Assembly: GCA_024663395.1 (NCBI GenBank)
Contig: JANFAH010000005.1
Coordinates: 2,480,001-2,544,000, forward strand
Direction: 5' to 3'
DNA from: Pisolithus tinctorius
Lineage: Eukaryota > Basidiomycota > Agaricomycetes > Boletales > Pisolithaceae
DNA: 64,000 bases
The notes under the pieces are model-generated. The model was not told where the DNA came from, made no database searches, and saw only the letters and a program-made list of their open reading frames with translations. The position numbers and the translations under genes are program-made. Of this stretch, positions 53,458 to 64,000 are shown piece after piece. Within the stretch, counting starts at the first letter, position 1, and every line of letters begins with the position of its first letter.

Positions 53458-55555
53458 CTACTCTACACAAGTACACAATTCGCATCTAGCCCCATCAGTG
53501 TACAATCCCAACATCTGGGCCATGCATGTCAACCGCTCAAATAATTCTTCTACTTCTGCATTAAGGTCAGGGAGAAGCACCTCTACTCTGCGTGCAATGT
53601 TCATGTAACTCTCCACCCATGATTCCAATGTCCCATGGAGGCGATCCTTGATGGGGGACTTGTCCGGTGGCCAAAGGTCCTAAGTATATTGTCAGTATGC
53701 CCTGCCTATGACAGTTGAAATTCAGAGCTTGTACCCTGAAATACCTTTGCGCAATGGTCTGCACCTCATCGGAGCACAAAATGTGCGAGTCGCTTGCATA
53801 GTTCAATGCAGCCATCAACCACCATGGAAGCACAGACCTGACATCTTCCTGCAGGTGCAGAGTCCACTGCGGCAGTAATTCCATAACGTGCGAGCAGGTA
53901 TTGGACATCTGCGCCTCTGGAACACAAGACAGGGCATTGCGGAATGTTTCTTCTGTCCATCCCCCCATATGTTGCAGCATGTATGACGTGGGAAACAGGA
54001 GCCGATAACAATTTTGCGTGACTGCTATCGGGATGAGACAGTCCAGGGTACTCTGAATAATAGTGAGTCAATGCCTTGCAATCTCTCTAGCACAGAACAC
54101 TCACCATATCAATGCAGAGATTGCGATACCAGTGTGCTGGCCATGTGGCCACGGTTGGCAGTTGTACTAGGTGCCGAATGGCAGTATCGATGCGGCAGCT
54201 CATGTACATGAAGATCATGTCCATGACTGACTGCCGGGCCAGGTATCGAGGTTGTGCAGCAAACCGCTGAAGGCCTATCGCAGTGAATGGGTCATAGAAG
54301 GTGTCCAAATCAGTGATTTGACGGAGGGATCTCTCTGCTTCCTCCCAAAGGTCCATCCGTCGTAGTACCACATAGGCGAAATCTGTTGCCGTCTGTGCCA
54401 TTGCATCCGCGACTGCTGGATCAAACTGGTCATTTGGATGGAAAGGGAAATGATACCAGACGGGACGATGGGTGAGCCTAAGCTGATGAACAGCCCAATA
54501 TACTGCATGGGAGTCAAGTGAGGATAGGAACATTGTCTGGGGTGCTTACTGGCATGATCAGCTCCTGGACGCATGAAACCATGCACCTCCATTTCCCACT
54601 TCTCCTCATCGGACAGGTCGTGGCCTGTACTGTGTCGAGCAGCTGTATTAATTGCATTTTATGAAATGAAACTCACCCATCCAGGCAGAACATAGGCGCG
54701 TAAATTTCTGTTGCAGTCGGTGCCATTCTGCACGAAATAAAACATCTGGCTGATCTTCAAGAATTGGCACCTGGGGATTGCTGATGTCTTCAGCCAGGAA
54801 TCGGGTGTCTATACTATCAATGAAAATTACCGATGGGGTTGAATGGGCCAATGAACACTTACCGTTGGATGGGGGTTGCACGGGTAGTTCCAAAGTTATG
54901 TCAGTGTCCATCGCTGTATTCATCAGACAGCAATCCAAACATGTACAAAATCAACTTGACATATGGGTATCATTCCCATCCAGTGATGTGACTGAATGGT
55001 GGGAGTCGGATCCTTGCGAGGAGGGGGGTGGAGGTGGGATGAGGGCATTGTCAGTCTCATCTTCATCAGACTGTGGCAGGGGGGGTTGCTCCTCACTATC
55101 GTCGCTGGCTTCACTAGGTTGTGGCGGTGGCACCTCCTCGGCCATGACCTCAAGATTGTTAGGAGGTGGCAGGGGTGGTGGAATGTCATCCTCAGGAGGT
55201 GGTGGGGGGGGCGGAATGTCATCCTCAGGAGGTGGTGGGGGGGGCGGAATGTCATCCTCAGGAGGTGGCGGGGGGGGTGGAAATGGATCAACCATTGATG
55301 CAGAAACCTCAGAAAGCCGTGGTTGAGGTGGAAGGTGCTCTGGCATCTGGCTATGTCGACCATGGCTCGTCAACCGTCGGATGGTTCCTGCCTTTTGACC
55401 CCTCCTTGAGGGGCCTGCGGATTGCAAAGGGTCCTCCCCCCTGGCTTCGATTTGCCGAATATGAACTACGAATGATTAATGGAATTGTGGTATGAAATTG
55501 AATGAACCAAACCTCCGGGATTGAAGCGTACTCTGTGGGGAATGTTTTCGGCCAT
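53458..55555 (-). CDS. KDZ-island accessory protein with polyproline N-terminus (588 aa)
   Basis: Unknown function. Exons in coding order: 55513-55555, 54956-55465, 54863-54913, 54677-54808, 54550-54642, 54105-54502, 53735-54052 and 53458-53679, total 1767 nt, all in phase. It starts MAENIPHRVRFNPG. A disordered region with three PPPPPPPEDDI repeats and acidic Ser/Pro stretches fills residues of about 50-185. The rest is predicted helical with many Trp and Leu (EKWEMEVHGFMRPG, RMDLWEEAERSLRQI, LQEDVRSVLPWWLMAAL). No catalytic motif was recognised. That eight exons still join without a stop argues that the protein is made or was until recently. It sits between the dioxygenase and the second accessory gene. 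Confidence 0.7.
55185..55283 (-). repeat. 33-bp coding tandem repeat (polyproline)
   Basis: GTCATCCTCA starts at 55185, 55218 and 55251. Each unit encodes PPPPPPPEDDI on the minus strand. Confidence 0.8.
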
Positions 55556-55918
55556 AGTGGATGGATGCTAAACAATTTCACTTGTTGGAAGCCATTGCCG
55601 CTCCGAATATCAATGTTCCACACCCAACCATGGGAACATCTGCCACGAGGTGGGAGTTGAGAATGTCATGTTTCTGTGCCCAGTATGAAAGATAAATGCT
55701 GGCTGCCTGGCATTTAATCCAGTAGAAATACCAACAACTACATAGCAATGGCATGGGTGCCCACAAATGTGTGTGTGAGTCAACACGAAACGATTGGGGC
55801 CCTGCGTAACCAGGGTGGGGCATGCACCCTGACATGACCTTTGCAACCTGAACTGAATCAATGATTTCATCACCTCTATAATATTATATGTACATGCAGA
55901 TCCAAACTCCATCTGAGA

Positions 55919-58507
55919 TCATTGCATCCTTGCCCTCTTTCCTGGAGAAACCCCTGGATCTGCCAATGTATGCTTCCGCGATTGCTTGGATGGGGGTGAA
56001 GGGACATCCGCATCTGGCCAGGCAGGGGCCCAATGGACCCAAGGGGATTTCCAGATGCCCTCTGTCATTCCATCTCCACCGCTCACCACCAATTGCCTCT
56101 GTCCTGATTTGGAATCCGTACCCTTGCCATTTTGTAAAGGAATTCGATGGCCCTTACTGGCAGTTGCAGAATGAGGTTGGGCTACATCCTGTTTAGCGCG
56201 TCCAGGGTTGATCCGTGCTTGGCCTCCTTGCTTCAAGGAAGGCTTCAGCCTTACCTCCGGTTGCTTGTTTCCACGTCCAACTGGATTTGGAGGTGCATCC
56301 TGGGCAATTGGAAGACTTTGCAAATGATCACCACCCTGGTGCTCAGAACCATCCTTAATCTTTGTGGTGAACTCAATCAACTCAGCTAATAAATGATAAA
56401 TATGATAGCCTGTCCATGCAATGGAAACAGACCTGGCCTCCATTTGGCAAGTGTTGGTAATTCATCTGCTGCACCTAGACCTTCCGATCGATCGACTTCA
56501 TCGGAATTGGACGCTTCTTCTTCAACATACGATGTGTTGGTTTCCTTCATTGCCCTCCCCAGGAATGGAGTTTTATTGCGGACCTGGTGGGTGTCTTTCT
56601 GATGCACATCATCGGGCCGAATCGGTGCAGTTGTCTTGCGTGGGAAGGGAGTTGCTTTGTGACGCTGGTTGGCCTGTGGCCACCCATCATCCAGTGGGTC
56701 ATCATCATGGTCAGTTTCAACGTCTGCAGCTATCTTCCTTCAGTGAAGACATTTCAGGTGGGATGACTGTCCTCCATTACTGACATGGCCATGCCAATCA
56801 TGGCTTGGACCAGGCATATCTACACCTTCAAAGATGACTGGAGATGCCCGTTCAAAGTCATCCATGTCACTGCCTTGGACATTTGGCTGCACTGTGTTTG
56901 CACTGCCCTTTCCATTTCCCCACCAATCTGACCTTTGAGTCCTCCCAGCTGGGGCTTTGGATTGGGCAGGAGCAGTTGCAGGTGTGCGGGACCTGGATCG
57001 CCAGTCTCTTACAATCTGAATGGGAATGCCACTGTCCACTGCTGGTGGCTGTAACTTTCCACCTTGATCCAGCCACTTTTCAAAGTGAAATACATCGTCT
57101 GTGTTCTTGTCCTGTCGTTGATGCCAGAAGCTCAAAAGTTCAGTAGCTGCTGCGACCGACATATGACTGGGGTCAATGGTAAAGGAGAAATTTGGTGGGA
57201 GATGTCGGGTCACAATCATTGCTTTTTGATGTGTTCCAAGCTGTTTGAATGGCACAGTCGATGTTGCCTTTCCACAAGCTCGTCCTTCAGACCGCTGATC
57301 AGCGCAACCCACATCTATGGATCTGACACTCACTGTAGTGGGCAGTCATGAACCCGCGCACCGTTTTCTGCAGTAAATCGCGTGACAGACCTGTGATTTC
57401 ACCAATCGATACTGTGCCGTCTTCGTTTGTCACCAAAGAGACAGCATCGACTTTCACAGTCCTTGCAGCCTTCTTGCCCGGCCATCTGTCACCTTGGCCA
57501 TCTTCGTCTTCGTCTGAAATTCCAGAATCCTCAAATGCTTCGCCAAGGTAATCCCACCATGGTCCCTCTAGGTTTTGAACCTCATTAAACGAGGTTCCGT
57601 CCGCAATATCTCGGTTGAAGTCCATGCTAGGAAGGGATCAGCAGTGCACAATGATGCTTGATAAAAATCAGAACCCACATGCATGCCTCCACAGTACCTT
57701 CCACATTTTTCCACCCGGCAAAACATACGACCCGCATGCCACAATACCTCCACATCTCTTCTGCAAAATTGCGGCAATACTTGTACCCATATCTTGCTGT
57801 GTTTCTAAGGACCTGCATTCTGTCACAAACACTGTGACAAACTGTGCATCTGGGAACTCACCTGGCTTTTATTTCGGGGGTGGGTCCTTCCATCCCATTC
57901 CATTTGTCGGCTATGGCCTCTGCTGCTGCCAACTGCTCTTCAATGAGGTCCTCCTGCATGAACACAGTGAGTGCCTGCTGATAGACACCAATTTGCTTGG
58001 TGCTTTCTTCATTCCCAGTGTCCTCCCTCATGCTGGCGAGTTTTCTCTGCACAAGGTCATGATACAATTCCCAAACCACCAACTGCACGGAATATCTGTA
58101 TCTGGACCGGAGCGTAATTTGGGGCTTCCGGGCACGCAATGGCTTCTTCAACCAAGCTGTGACGAGCTACAAGCGATTCATTAGTCTTTGAAGACCCATT
58201 CAGAGCTGCAACCCCATACCCCAGCCTTCAGCTGCATTTCTGCATGTGACAACTCTGTGTTCTTGTCTAATTCATGCAGCTCCCCCAATATTGACTGCAA
58301 GATCATCGGTTTTTTTGTCTTTCCGGACTCTTTCCAATCCTTCCGTCTGCGAACCAGCACCTCCAATTCATTGATGTCAAAGTTCTCCTGGTCCCCATCC
58401 CCAGTTACTGACTGCTCAGTGCCTTGTCCGACGATGTTACTCCCATCTTCTATGTCTGTCGGGACCCAATCATCATAGCCATCGTCTGCATCGTACGGCG
58501 AATCCAT
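55919..58507 (-). pseudogene. KDZ-island accessory protein 2 (about 776 aa), one in-frame TGA, 5' end uncertain
   Basis: Exons in coding order: 58220-58507, 57862-58166, 57679-57804, 57334-57626, 56433-57284 and 55919-56385, total 2331 nt. Visible blocks include DSPYDADDGYDDWVP (start region), ITLRSRYRYSVQLVVWELYH, ARYGYKYCRNFAEEMWRYCG, DFNRDIADGTSF, GEITGLSRDLLQKTVRGFM and VPFKQLGTHQKAMIVTRHLP. The last third is Ser/Pro/Lys-rich and ends GKRARMQ. I recall such proteins as common uncharacterised neighbours of KDZ transposases; the role is unknown. A TGA at 56740-56742 interrupts the frame in the tail (CLH-x-RKIAADVE), again where CGA fits. A truncated form of about 580 residues could still be made. 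Upstream exons (58508-58740) may exist, but I could not join them. Confidence 0.6.
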
Positions 58508-58928
58508 GAGGACTTCTGGAATGGAAGGAGGGTATCTATGGGCCCTACTACGATAAGTATTATATTCACCTGAAGGAAGGCATTATGGTATCCATGACAT
58601 TGTTCAAATTGACTCCAGATTGCATCTCCTGCCTTGCTAATTGACTTTGCCCCATCTTTCCACATTCATTGTTCAGGTTTCAGCGGCCATTAATTCCGTC
58701 ATGGGTGAGGTGAGCCAATCAAACTCATTCTGTTGACTACTCCGAGCCCTAAAAGGTTAGTGCAGGACGGGTTTAAGTCGGCCGCATCAGCTTCGCATTG
58801 ATACTGAATCTTTGATCTATCATGCTGGGATCATTGATCGTGAAATGACCATCAAGCTCTATCCAAGATATCTAAGATGATTCCTACCCACATCTGACTC
58901 AATCATACTTACCATCAACACCATAGCC
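58508..58928. other. divergent intergenic region between accessory gene 2 and KDZ transposase
   Basis: About 420 bp. The minus strand has frames at 58508-58720 that may be 5' exons of the accessory gene. The rest would be a bidirectional promoter. Confidence 0.35.
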
Positions 58929-61900
58929 ATGGCCAAACGTAGCACAGGAAAGTGCATGAGAATGATCGGGCATACAGCTGGCCATCGGGTCAAGCAACTA
59001 GAAGTTAAAACTCGGACAACCAGTGGTCAGAGCAGATCGAGATTGGTTGAGGTCGCGATCACACAACCCAATGCCACCTCCGCTGTCCATTCACCCTGCT
59101 CTTCACTGTCCAAGCACTCCTGCTCGCCTTCCAAACAGCACATGCACACTGATGAAGATGCACTCGACATGGAATATGATGATAATGCTCCTCCTGTAGA
59201 GCCATTACAGTTACCTCGAAAAAAGGTACCAAGGGATCCTTCATGCAACAACCCAAGCTCATTTCTGTTGTCAGACACAGAATGATTACATCTGTGAATG
59301 GCTTCCGCACAAAGAGGAGTTCATGAGGGTCCTGTTGGAGCTGGAAGCACCTCCTGACCCACGGAACTGCATAAGTTGTGGAACAGATGGGTTGTACAGA
59401 TGTACAGATTGCTTGCACCAGCCCATGTTTTGCAGGGAATGTTGTAGAATGACTCACCAACGCTTGCTTTTTCACAGAGTGCAGCACTGGAATGGGGAGT
59501 TCTTTGAGGAATTGGCACTCCATATGGTGAGAGATGCCCTCATTACTTCGCATTGCATTTACAGAGCGGACTCAGACTGGCGCTCAGCTGCAGCTCGGGC
59601 ACATTGGAGCAGCTTGCCTTTCAGATCCATCCAATGCGAATGGCACTGGAGGGCCAGTCAAAATGAATGCCCCTGAGTGGGAAGATGTTGATGATGTTCC
59701 GCCCCACATGCGTCGGCCCGTCGGGTCGAAATATCTCACTGTCGTTGATGTGACTGGGGTGCATTTCATTCCAGTATGTTGGTGCCAGTGTGAAGCTGCA
59801 GAAAGCTTCTGGCTACAATTGCTGCGAGCCAAGCTGTTTCCTGCTACATTCAAAAAACTGAGTACTGCATTTACATTTGCAGTCTTGGACAATTTTGTGA
59901 GAGACAACCTGGAATGTGGGACATCCGGGATGAACTATTACTCAAAACTGCGACAGGTGACTTCTGGTGTCTTTCCTCACCTAGTTCCAGTAAGTCATCG
60001 GACCACGATGGTCGATTGCAGGGGATCTAAGGCAGTAATATGACCAGGACAGATACCGGGAGTTGCTTCGAGTTGCAAGGCAATGGCGACTCCTGAAACT
60101 GTTGAAATGGAACAGCTTCCTGCAATGCGAGCAGGCTCCTAAAAAAGGGGAGTTGGGGTTATTTTGTGTGGCATGTCCACAGCCTGGGATCAATGTTGAC
60201 CCAGCGGAAGATCTGGATTAGTAAGTGTTGGGATTCGGCTCATCCCCCATCATTAACCTTTCGAAGCTGGAAATATACCCGCATGCTAGTGATGGATGGA
60301 AATTTCAAAGCCGAACATATGCACGACAGGCGTCCTGCAGATCAGGTGTGGTTGATGGATGGCCATGGATTCATGGTCACAGATCCAGATTATCAGACAT
60401 ATCTAAAGGCCACACCCCACATCACGGAGGTACATTTGTCAGACTGCTTCCTCCATTCAATTACTCAGGTGTTAACTAGAAATCAGCATGCAACAATCAT
60501 AAAGCTATTAATCAGGCCAATGCCCAATGGGGCAGACTTCACTCGACCGGAATTGGTGCGACGGCATGTGCCCAGCACGGGTGTTTTTACCTGCATTCTG
60601 TGGTTGACTTCCAAAAAGGGGAAAGGTCAGATATCACATCAATGATGTGCCTCCAGCTCATGGCAGTTCAGGCAATTAAACATGGATTACTCATTGGCAA
60701 ATGCATTGCAGTACAACATGACAGGAATCAACCATGTCCTCTGCTTCTATGACATCAACTGCTCATACATGAAAAATTTACGCACATGGGTCCGAAATAG
60801 TGCATTCATTGACATCCCAGATTCAATGCAGATTATGCCAGGAATTGGAATGTGGCATGTGCATGGTCACAAACAGGAATGCTATGCCCGATATGCACCC
60901 TTATTCATGCAAGGCGCTGGGTGGGTAGATGGAGAAATCATCGAGACCTTGTGGTCGCTACTCAACATTGCATCCACTTCGGCCCGGGGCATGAGTTCCC
61001 CACATCGCCAGGAGCTGTTGGATTTTCAGATCAGCGATTGCAACTTCATGAAGATGATTTGCATGGGTATGAGCTTCTATTCATGCGCTAACCTTCCTGA
61101 CTGTTCACCTTTAGTCGATAGTCTGATACAGAAACTGACAACCGCAAGGGTAGCGGCAGATATGGCAAAACAGGCATTCAAGACATTGGATGAAGCAGTG
61201 TCTACGATGCAACGTGATACATGGACCTACCAAGAGCAAGTGGCCTTCAGAGACCGAATGGTTGACCCCTCCGCTGTAGGAATAGGTAAAATTAGATGTA
61301 CCTAGAAATAGTAATAGTCAGTAATGATGGGCGAGTATAATTCTCGACCCAAAAGGGAGGTTCTCTCTGGAGAAAAGAAGTGTAGTAAAAAATGTAAAAA
61401 ATGCGAACTAGAAAAAAGATACTTAGCTGTGCCTGTCTAATACTCTTGCCAGTCCTCCTGGCACTTTGGGTACTCCCCAAAGTAATAAATCTAACTTCGA
61501 AAACTCGCCGAAATGCGAGACTAAATCACCCTACTACTGAGGGCCTGTGACATGTACTGGTTGTTATGGTAAACTGAACTCGCGCGAACACAGCACACGC
61601 GCTTAGTCAGCGACGTGGCTGCTCGTCACCAAGTCCAGGGGTACAAACACAAAAACAAAGGCAAGAAACAAAACAAGTCCTTCCACCCCTAAACTCCTGA
61701 CCAAGACGGATTCTCCTAGGGAACTCGAACTCATTCCCTACACCGCCATGGATATCTTTGAAGTGCAAATGAGGAAGGGTAAGGTTCTCACCTGCTCCTC
61801 CTTTTGGAATATATCTGAAATGCTTATTAGCCCCAACAGTTCATACCGTTGAACTGGAGTTTTTGAACAATATTACATCGAGCAGAGCGCAGCATGGGAT

Positions 61901-63034
61901 GGGAAGTTGGCTCGCTCGCGGTCTCAGGTTGGAAGAAGCGACAATCACATTGCACATCGATTATCACAATGTCGGTGTACATGTGCCAGAGCTGAAAAGA
62001 TTGGTAATTGCACAACGCACGGAGCGCCTATTATCAGAGCAGTCAAGTTTTATCACAGATGCCGCCATATACATTGGTCTACAGCAAGATGCGGGAGGTG
62101 ATTGGAATCCAATCAATGCAGAAGGCAGTGAACAGCGGGATGACCGATGCATGTCTGACGGATATCTATCAGATGCTGAAGACCCAAATGATGGCTCTGA
62201 CGAAATGCTCACGGCCGATACCACTGACCTTGGAGGGATAGCCACATTGCCGCTTCCATCAAACATTGGAATGGCTGCTTTCCATTCCTGCAATTCAGGC
62301 CATCTCCGTGATATGGAGCTGAGGCTCTGGATCGGTCAAGCGAATGATGCACTAAATGGGCTTTGGCTTGCATTGGTGGACAAGGCTGTGGTCTTCCAGA
62401 ATGTGGTGCGACATGCCAAAAGCTATAGTATGAAAACACGCGCATGGGACGCGATCCATACAATTAATAGAGCGGTTCGGAAGCAAGCCGCAATATACAA
62501 GCAATGCCAAAAGGCAATGGTCGCTCTGGGTGTGAGTGCCGAGACCCTTACCCATTACCAGCAATTGGAGACATCGGATCTCACCGTGAGCACAGCCACC
62601 ATAACTCAGAATGCACATGCGCACCAGGTCAGCCATTTGCCATGGTTTTGGTCCGTTGATGTTCCGACAGATATGAAATCCATCACTTGGATGTCGGAAT
62701 GTATGTGTTTCATCTATGTATGTATGGATCAATGTTGACTGTACACAAAGTTTACCGGACTCATTGGCTTCGAGCCAAAGCAGTGCGAGACCATTGGTTG
62801 GAAGAGGAACAGTTGCTGACGGCTGAATTTCAATGGACAATCAATTACTTCAATTATCAAGCCGTCCAATGGCACACCTGCTGCTCGGAATGCGATGCAC
62901 TTGGCACCAGCTGTTACGCTGCGAGGCAGATAGCAGTGTATGAGAGGCTTTTGGAGCATGCTAAGTTGAAACAACAGAGCATGAGCTTGAAGTATATCCC
63001 AACTTCGATGGATATTGATGCTAGCGATGTGTAG
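58929..63034 (+). pseudogene. KDZ (Kyakuja-Dileera-Zisupton) transposase, 9 exons, interrupted by a solo LTR
   Basis: Exons 58929-59225, 59275-59526, 59576-59989, 60048-60220, 60267-60429, 60480-60625, 60672-61778 (with the 61275-61742 insertion inside), 61831-62700 and 62751-63034. Without the insertion and one copy of its target duplication the CDS is 3234 nt, 1077 aa, with no stop. Signatures: the CxC2 cysteine cluster (CISCGTDGLYRCTDC and CRECC) at about residues 120-150, QLQLGHIGAAC, TVVDVTGVHFIPV, and the catalytic-region blocks LVMDGNFKAEHM, CFYDINCSYMKNL, GIGMWHVHGHKQECYARY, DGEIIETLWSLLN and HRQELLDFQISDCNFMKM. Everything but the insertion looks intact, so loss of function was recent. 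Confidence 0.88.
61275..61742. mobile_element. 468-bp solo LTR (or small non-autonomous element) in the KDZ transposase
   Basis: It begins TGTAGGAATAGG and ends CATTCCCTACA, with inverted TGTAGG/CCTACA ends. It is flanked by CCGC at 61271-61274 and 61743-61746. Removing it with one CCGC restores the frame MVDPSAMDIFEVQMRK. It has no coding capacity. Confidence 0.8.
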
Positions 63035-63253
63035 CTATAGTCGGACAAGTGTCTATCATTCAATATAACCATTCAGGTCGAGTTCATTGATAGAAATTAA
63101 ATTGCAGTTGCGGAAGTCCATATTAGCCTTAAGCAATGTTCCATTTTCTTCGATCCGAGCATATCTTCCGAACAGTACTCACATAAAAGCGGTATGGAAT
63201 TGTCAGGCTATGACAATACAGAATGCGGGTATCATAACAGCAAACCTATCCCT

Positions 63254-63922
63254 CTACTGTGAGGGGGGGAACTCTGTATCACTGAATACACCTTGGACAT
63301 ATCTACCCATCGCATCTACATCCTCGCTCTGGCGTTCCCACTCCAACCCCACTGGGCGATCTGCCAGGTTGGCCCTTCCACGATATGAGTATACTGTGCC
63401 CTCAGCTGGCTGAAGTCCTCCGTCGGTCCGGCCAGTGACGTTCGACCTGGATTGGTACTCCTCAGGTGGAGGCTTGCAGTGAATATTCGGGATTGTTGAG
63501 GCTGCAGCTGTAACTTGCATTGCACCTGGTCGTGGTTCCCTATCTCCAGGGTGCCCTCGATCAAATTGACCCTCTTGCATTGCCATGGACTCACCAGCTG
63601 GGTCACCTTCCATTCCGCTGATCTCGGCATCGCCAGGACGTCCCGAACCTGCCATCGCATTGTTCCCATCATCGCTGGGGGGAGGTGGTGCAACAAGTCC
63701 AGAAGTTGGATCGTCAGCAGGAGGTAGTCGACCCGTAGCCAATGCAACAACCTCCAACCGCAAAGCCTCGATGGCCTGAATCGCACTATCCAACCTTTGG
63801 TCTGAAGCCATCTGATGCAACAACAACGCTGCATATTCATCAGCGATCTGCCTCACCACGGTGTGTACCTTCTTCTCAGATGACTTCTGATGGGACATCA
63901 CCTCTGCAATGTCATTGGCCAT
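63254..63922 (-). CDS. unknown protein, coiled-coil N-terminus (222 aa)
   Basis: Single frame from ATG 63922 (MANDIAEVMSHQKSS) to the TAG at 63254. Residues 1-65 are predicted helical and coiled coil (IADEYAALLLHQMASDQRLDSAIQAIEALRLEVVAL). The remainder is rich in Gly, Pro, Asp and Ser and probably disordered. No known domain was recognised. It converges with the KDZ transposase (220 bp apart) and may be another cargo gene of the island or its host flank. Downstream splicing cannot be excluded. Confidence 0.45.
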   Translation of the reverse strand: MANDIAEVMSHQKSSEKKVHTVVRQIADEYAALLLHQMASDQRLDSAIQAIEALRLEVVALATGRLPPADDPTSGLVAPPPPSDDGNNAMAGSGRPGDAEISGMEGDPAGESMAMQEGQFDRGHPGDREPRPGAMQVTAAASTIPNIHCKPPPEEYQSRSNVTGRTDGGLQPAEGTVYSYRGRANLADRPVGLEWERQSEDVDAMGRYVQGVFSDTEFPPSQ

Positions 63923-64000
63923 GGTTCACATCCGTTCTTCATGCAGGCCAGGTGTAGCGGCTTGTCGATGACCATTGAAGGCATTCAGCCTTGTTTTCAC

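Noticed and set aside
59290..59580. Frameshift inside the KDZ CxC2 region
   Set aside because: Apparent frame changes are explained by introns 59226-59274 and 59527-59575 with standard ends.

Overview
This window is from a filamentous basidiomycete, most likely a mushroom-forming Agaricomycete. Host genes are broken by many short introns (about 50-70 nt, GT..AG) that only give open proteins after splicing. The transposons (Ty3/Gypsy with chromodomain, KDZ with a TET/JBP dioxygenase) are those known from Agaricomycetes. All exon models were built by eye from splice sites and frame; every full model sums to a multiple of three.

Left part (1-26 kb), host chromatin. After about 4.4 kb without a supportable gene come glutathione reductase (4426-6221, 8 exons), a secreted single-pass membrane protein (7020-8906), a P-loop/TPR protein (10311-11997), a WD40 protein (12661-14258, minus) head-to-head with a conserved protein of unknown function (14354-15233), and a family of further membrane proteins on the minus strand (15762-17149, 19141-20594, 23178-24728) with a decayed fifth copy at 25.8-26.2 kb. 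A protein with a presequence-like N-terminus lies at 21290-22828. The four membrane-protein paralogues share one exon plan, including a 5-nt microexon.

Middle part (26-50 kb), a three-level nest of LTR retrotransposons. Element A (Gypsy gag/protease; 26774-28788 and 47806-49592) is split by element B (28789-47805; 1865-bp LTRs). The pol gene of B is split in turn by element C (36124-43678; 529-bp LTRs, 5-bp target duplication GTATC, opposite orientation). C is a chromovirus-type Gypsy element with a spliced antisense gene for a Zn(II)2Cys6 protein. LTR mismatches and premature stops lie almost entirely at CpG sites, the mark of cytosine methylation followed by deamination. B carries a family of hairpin palindromes in its LTRs and, translated, in its genes.

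Right part (49.6-64 kb), a KDZ DNA-transposon island. A tandem array (169-bp period) leads into a TET/JBP-type dioxygenase (52392-53324, plus), two accessory genes on the minus strand (53458-55555 and 55919-58507) and a nine-exon KDZ transposase (58929-63034). The transposase is interrupted by a 468-bp solo-LTR-like insertion with a 4-bp target duplication. A last minus-strand ORF of unknown function lies at 63254-63922.
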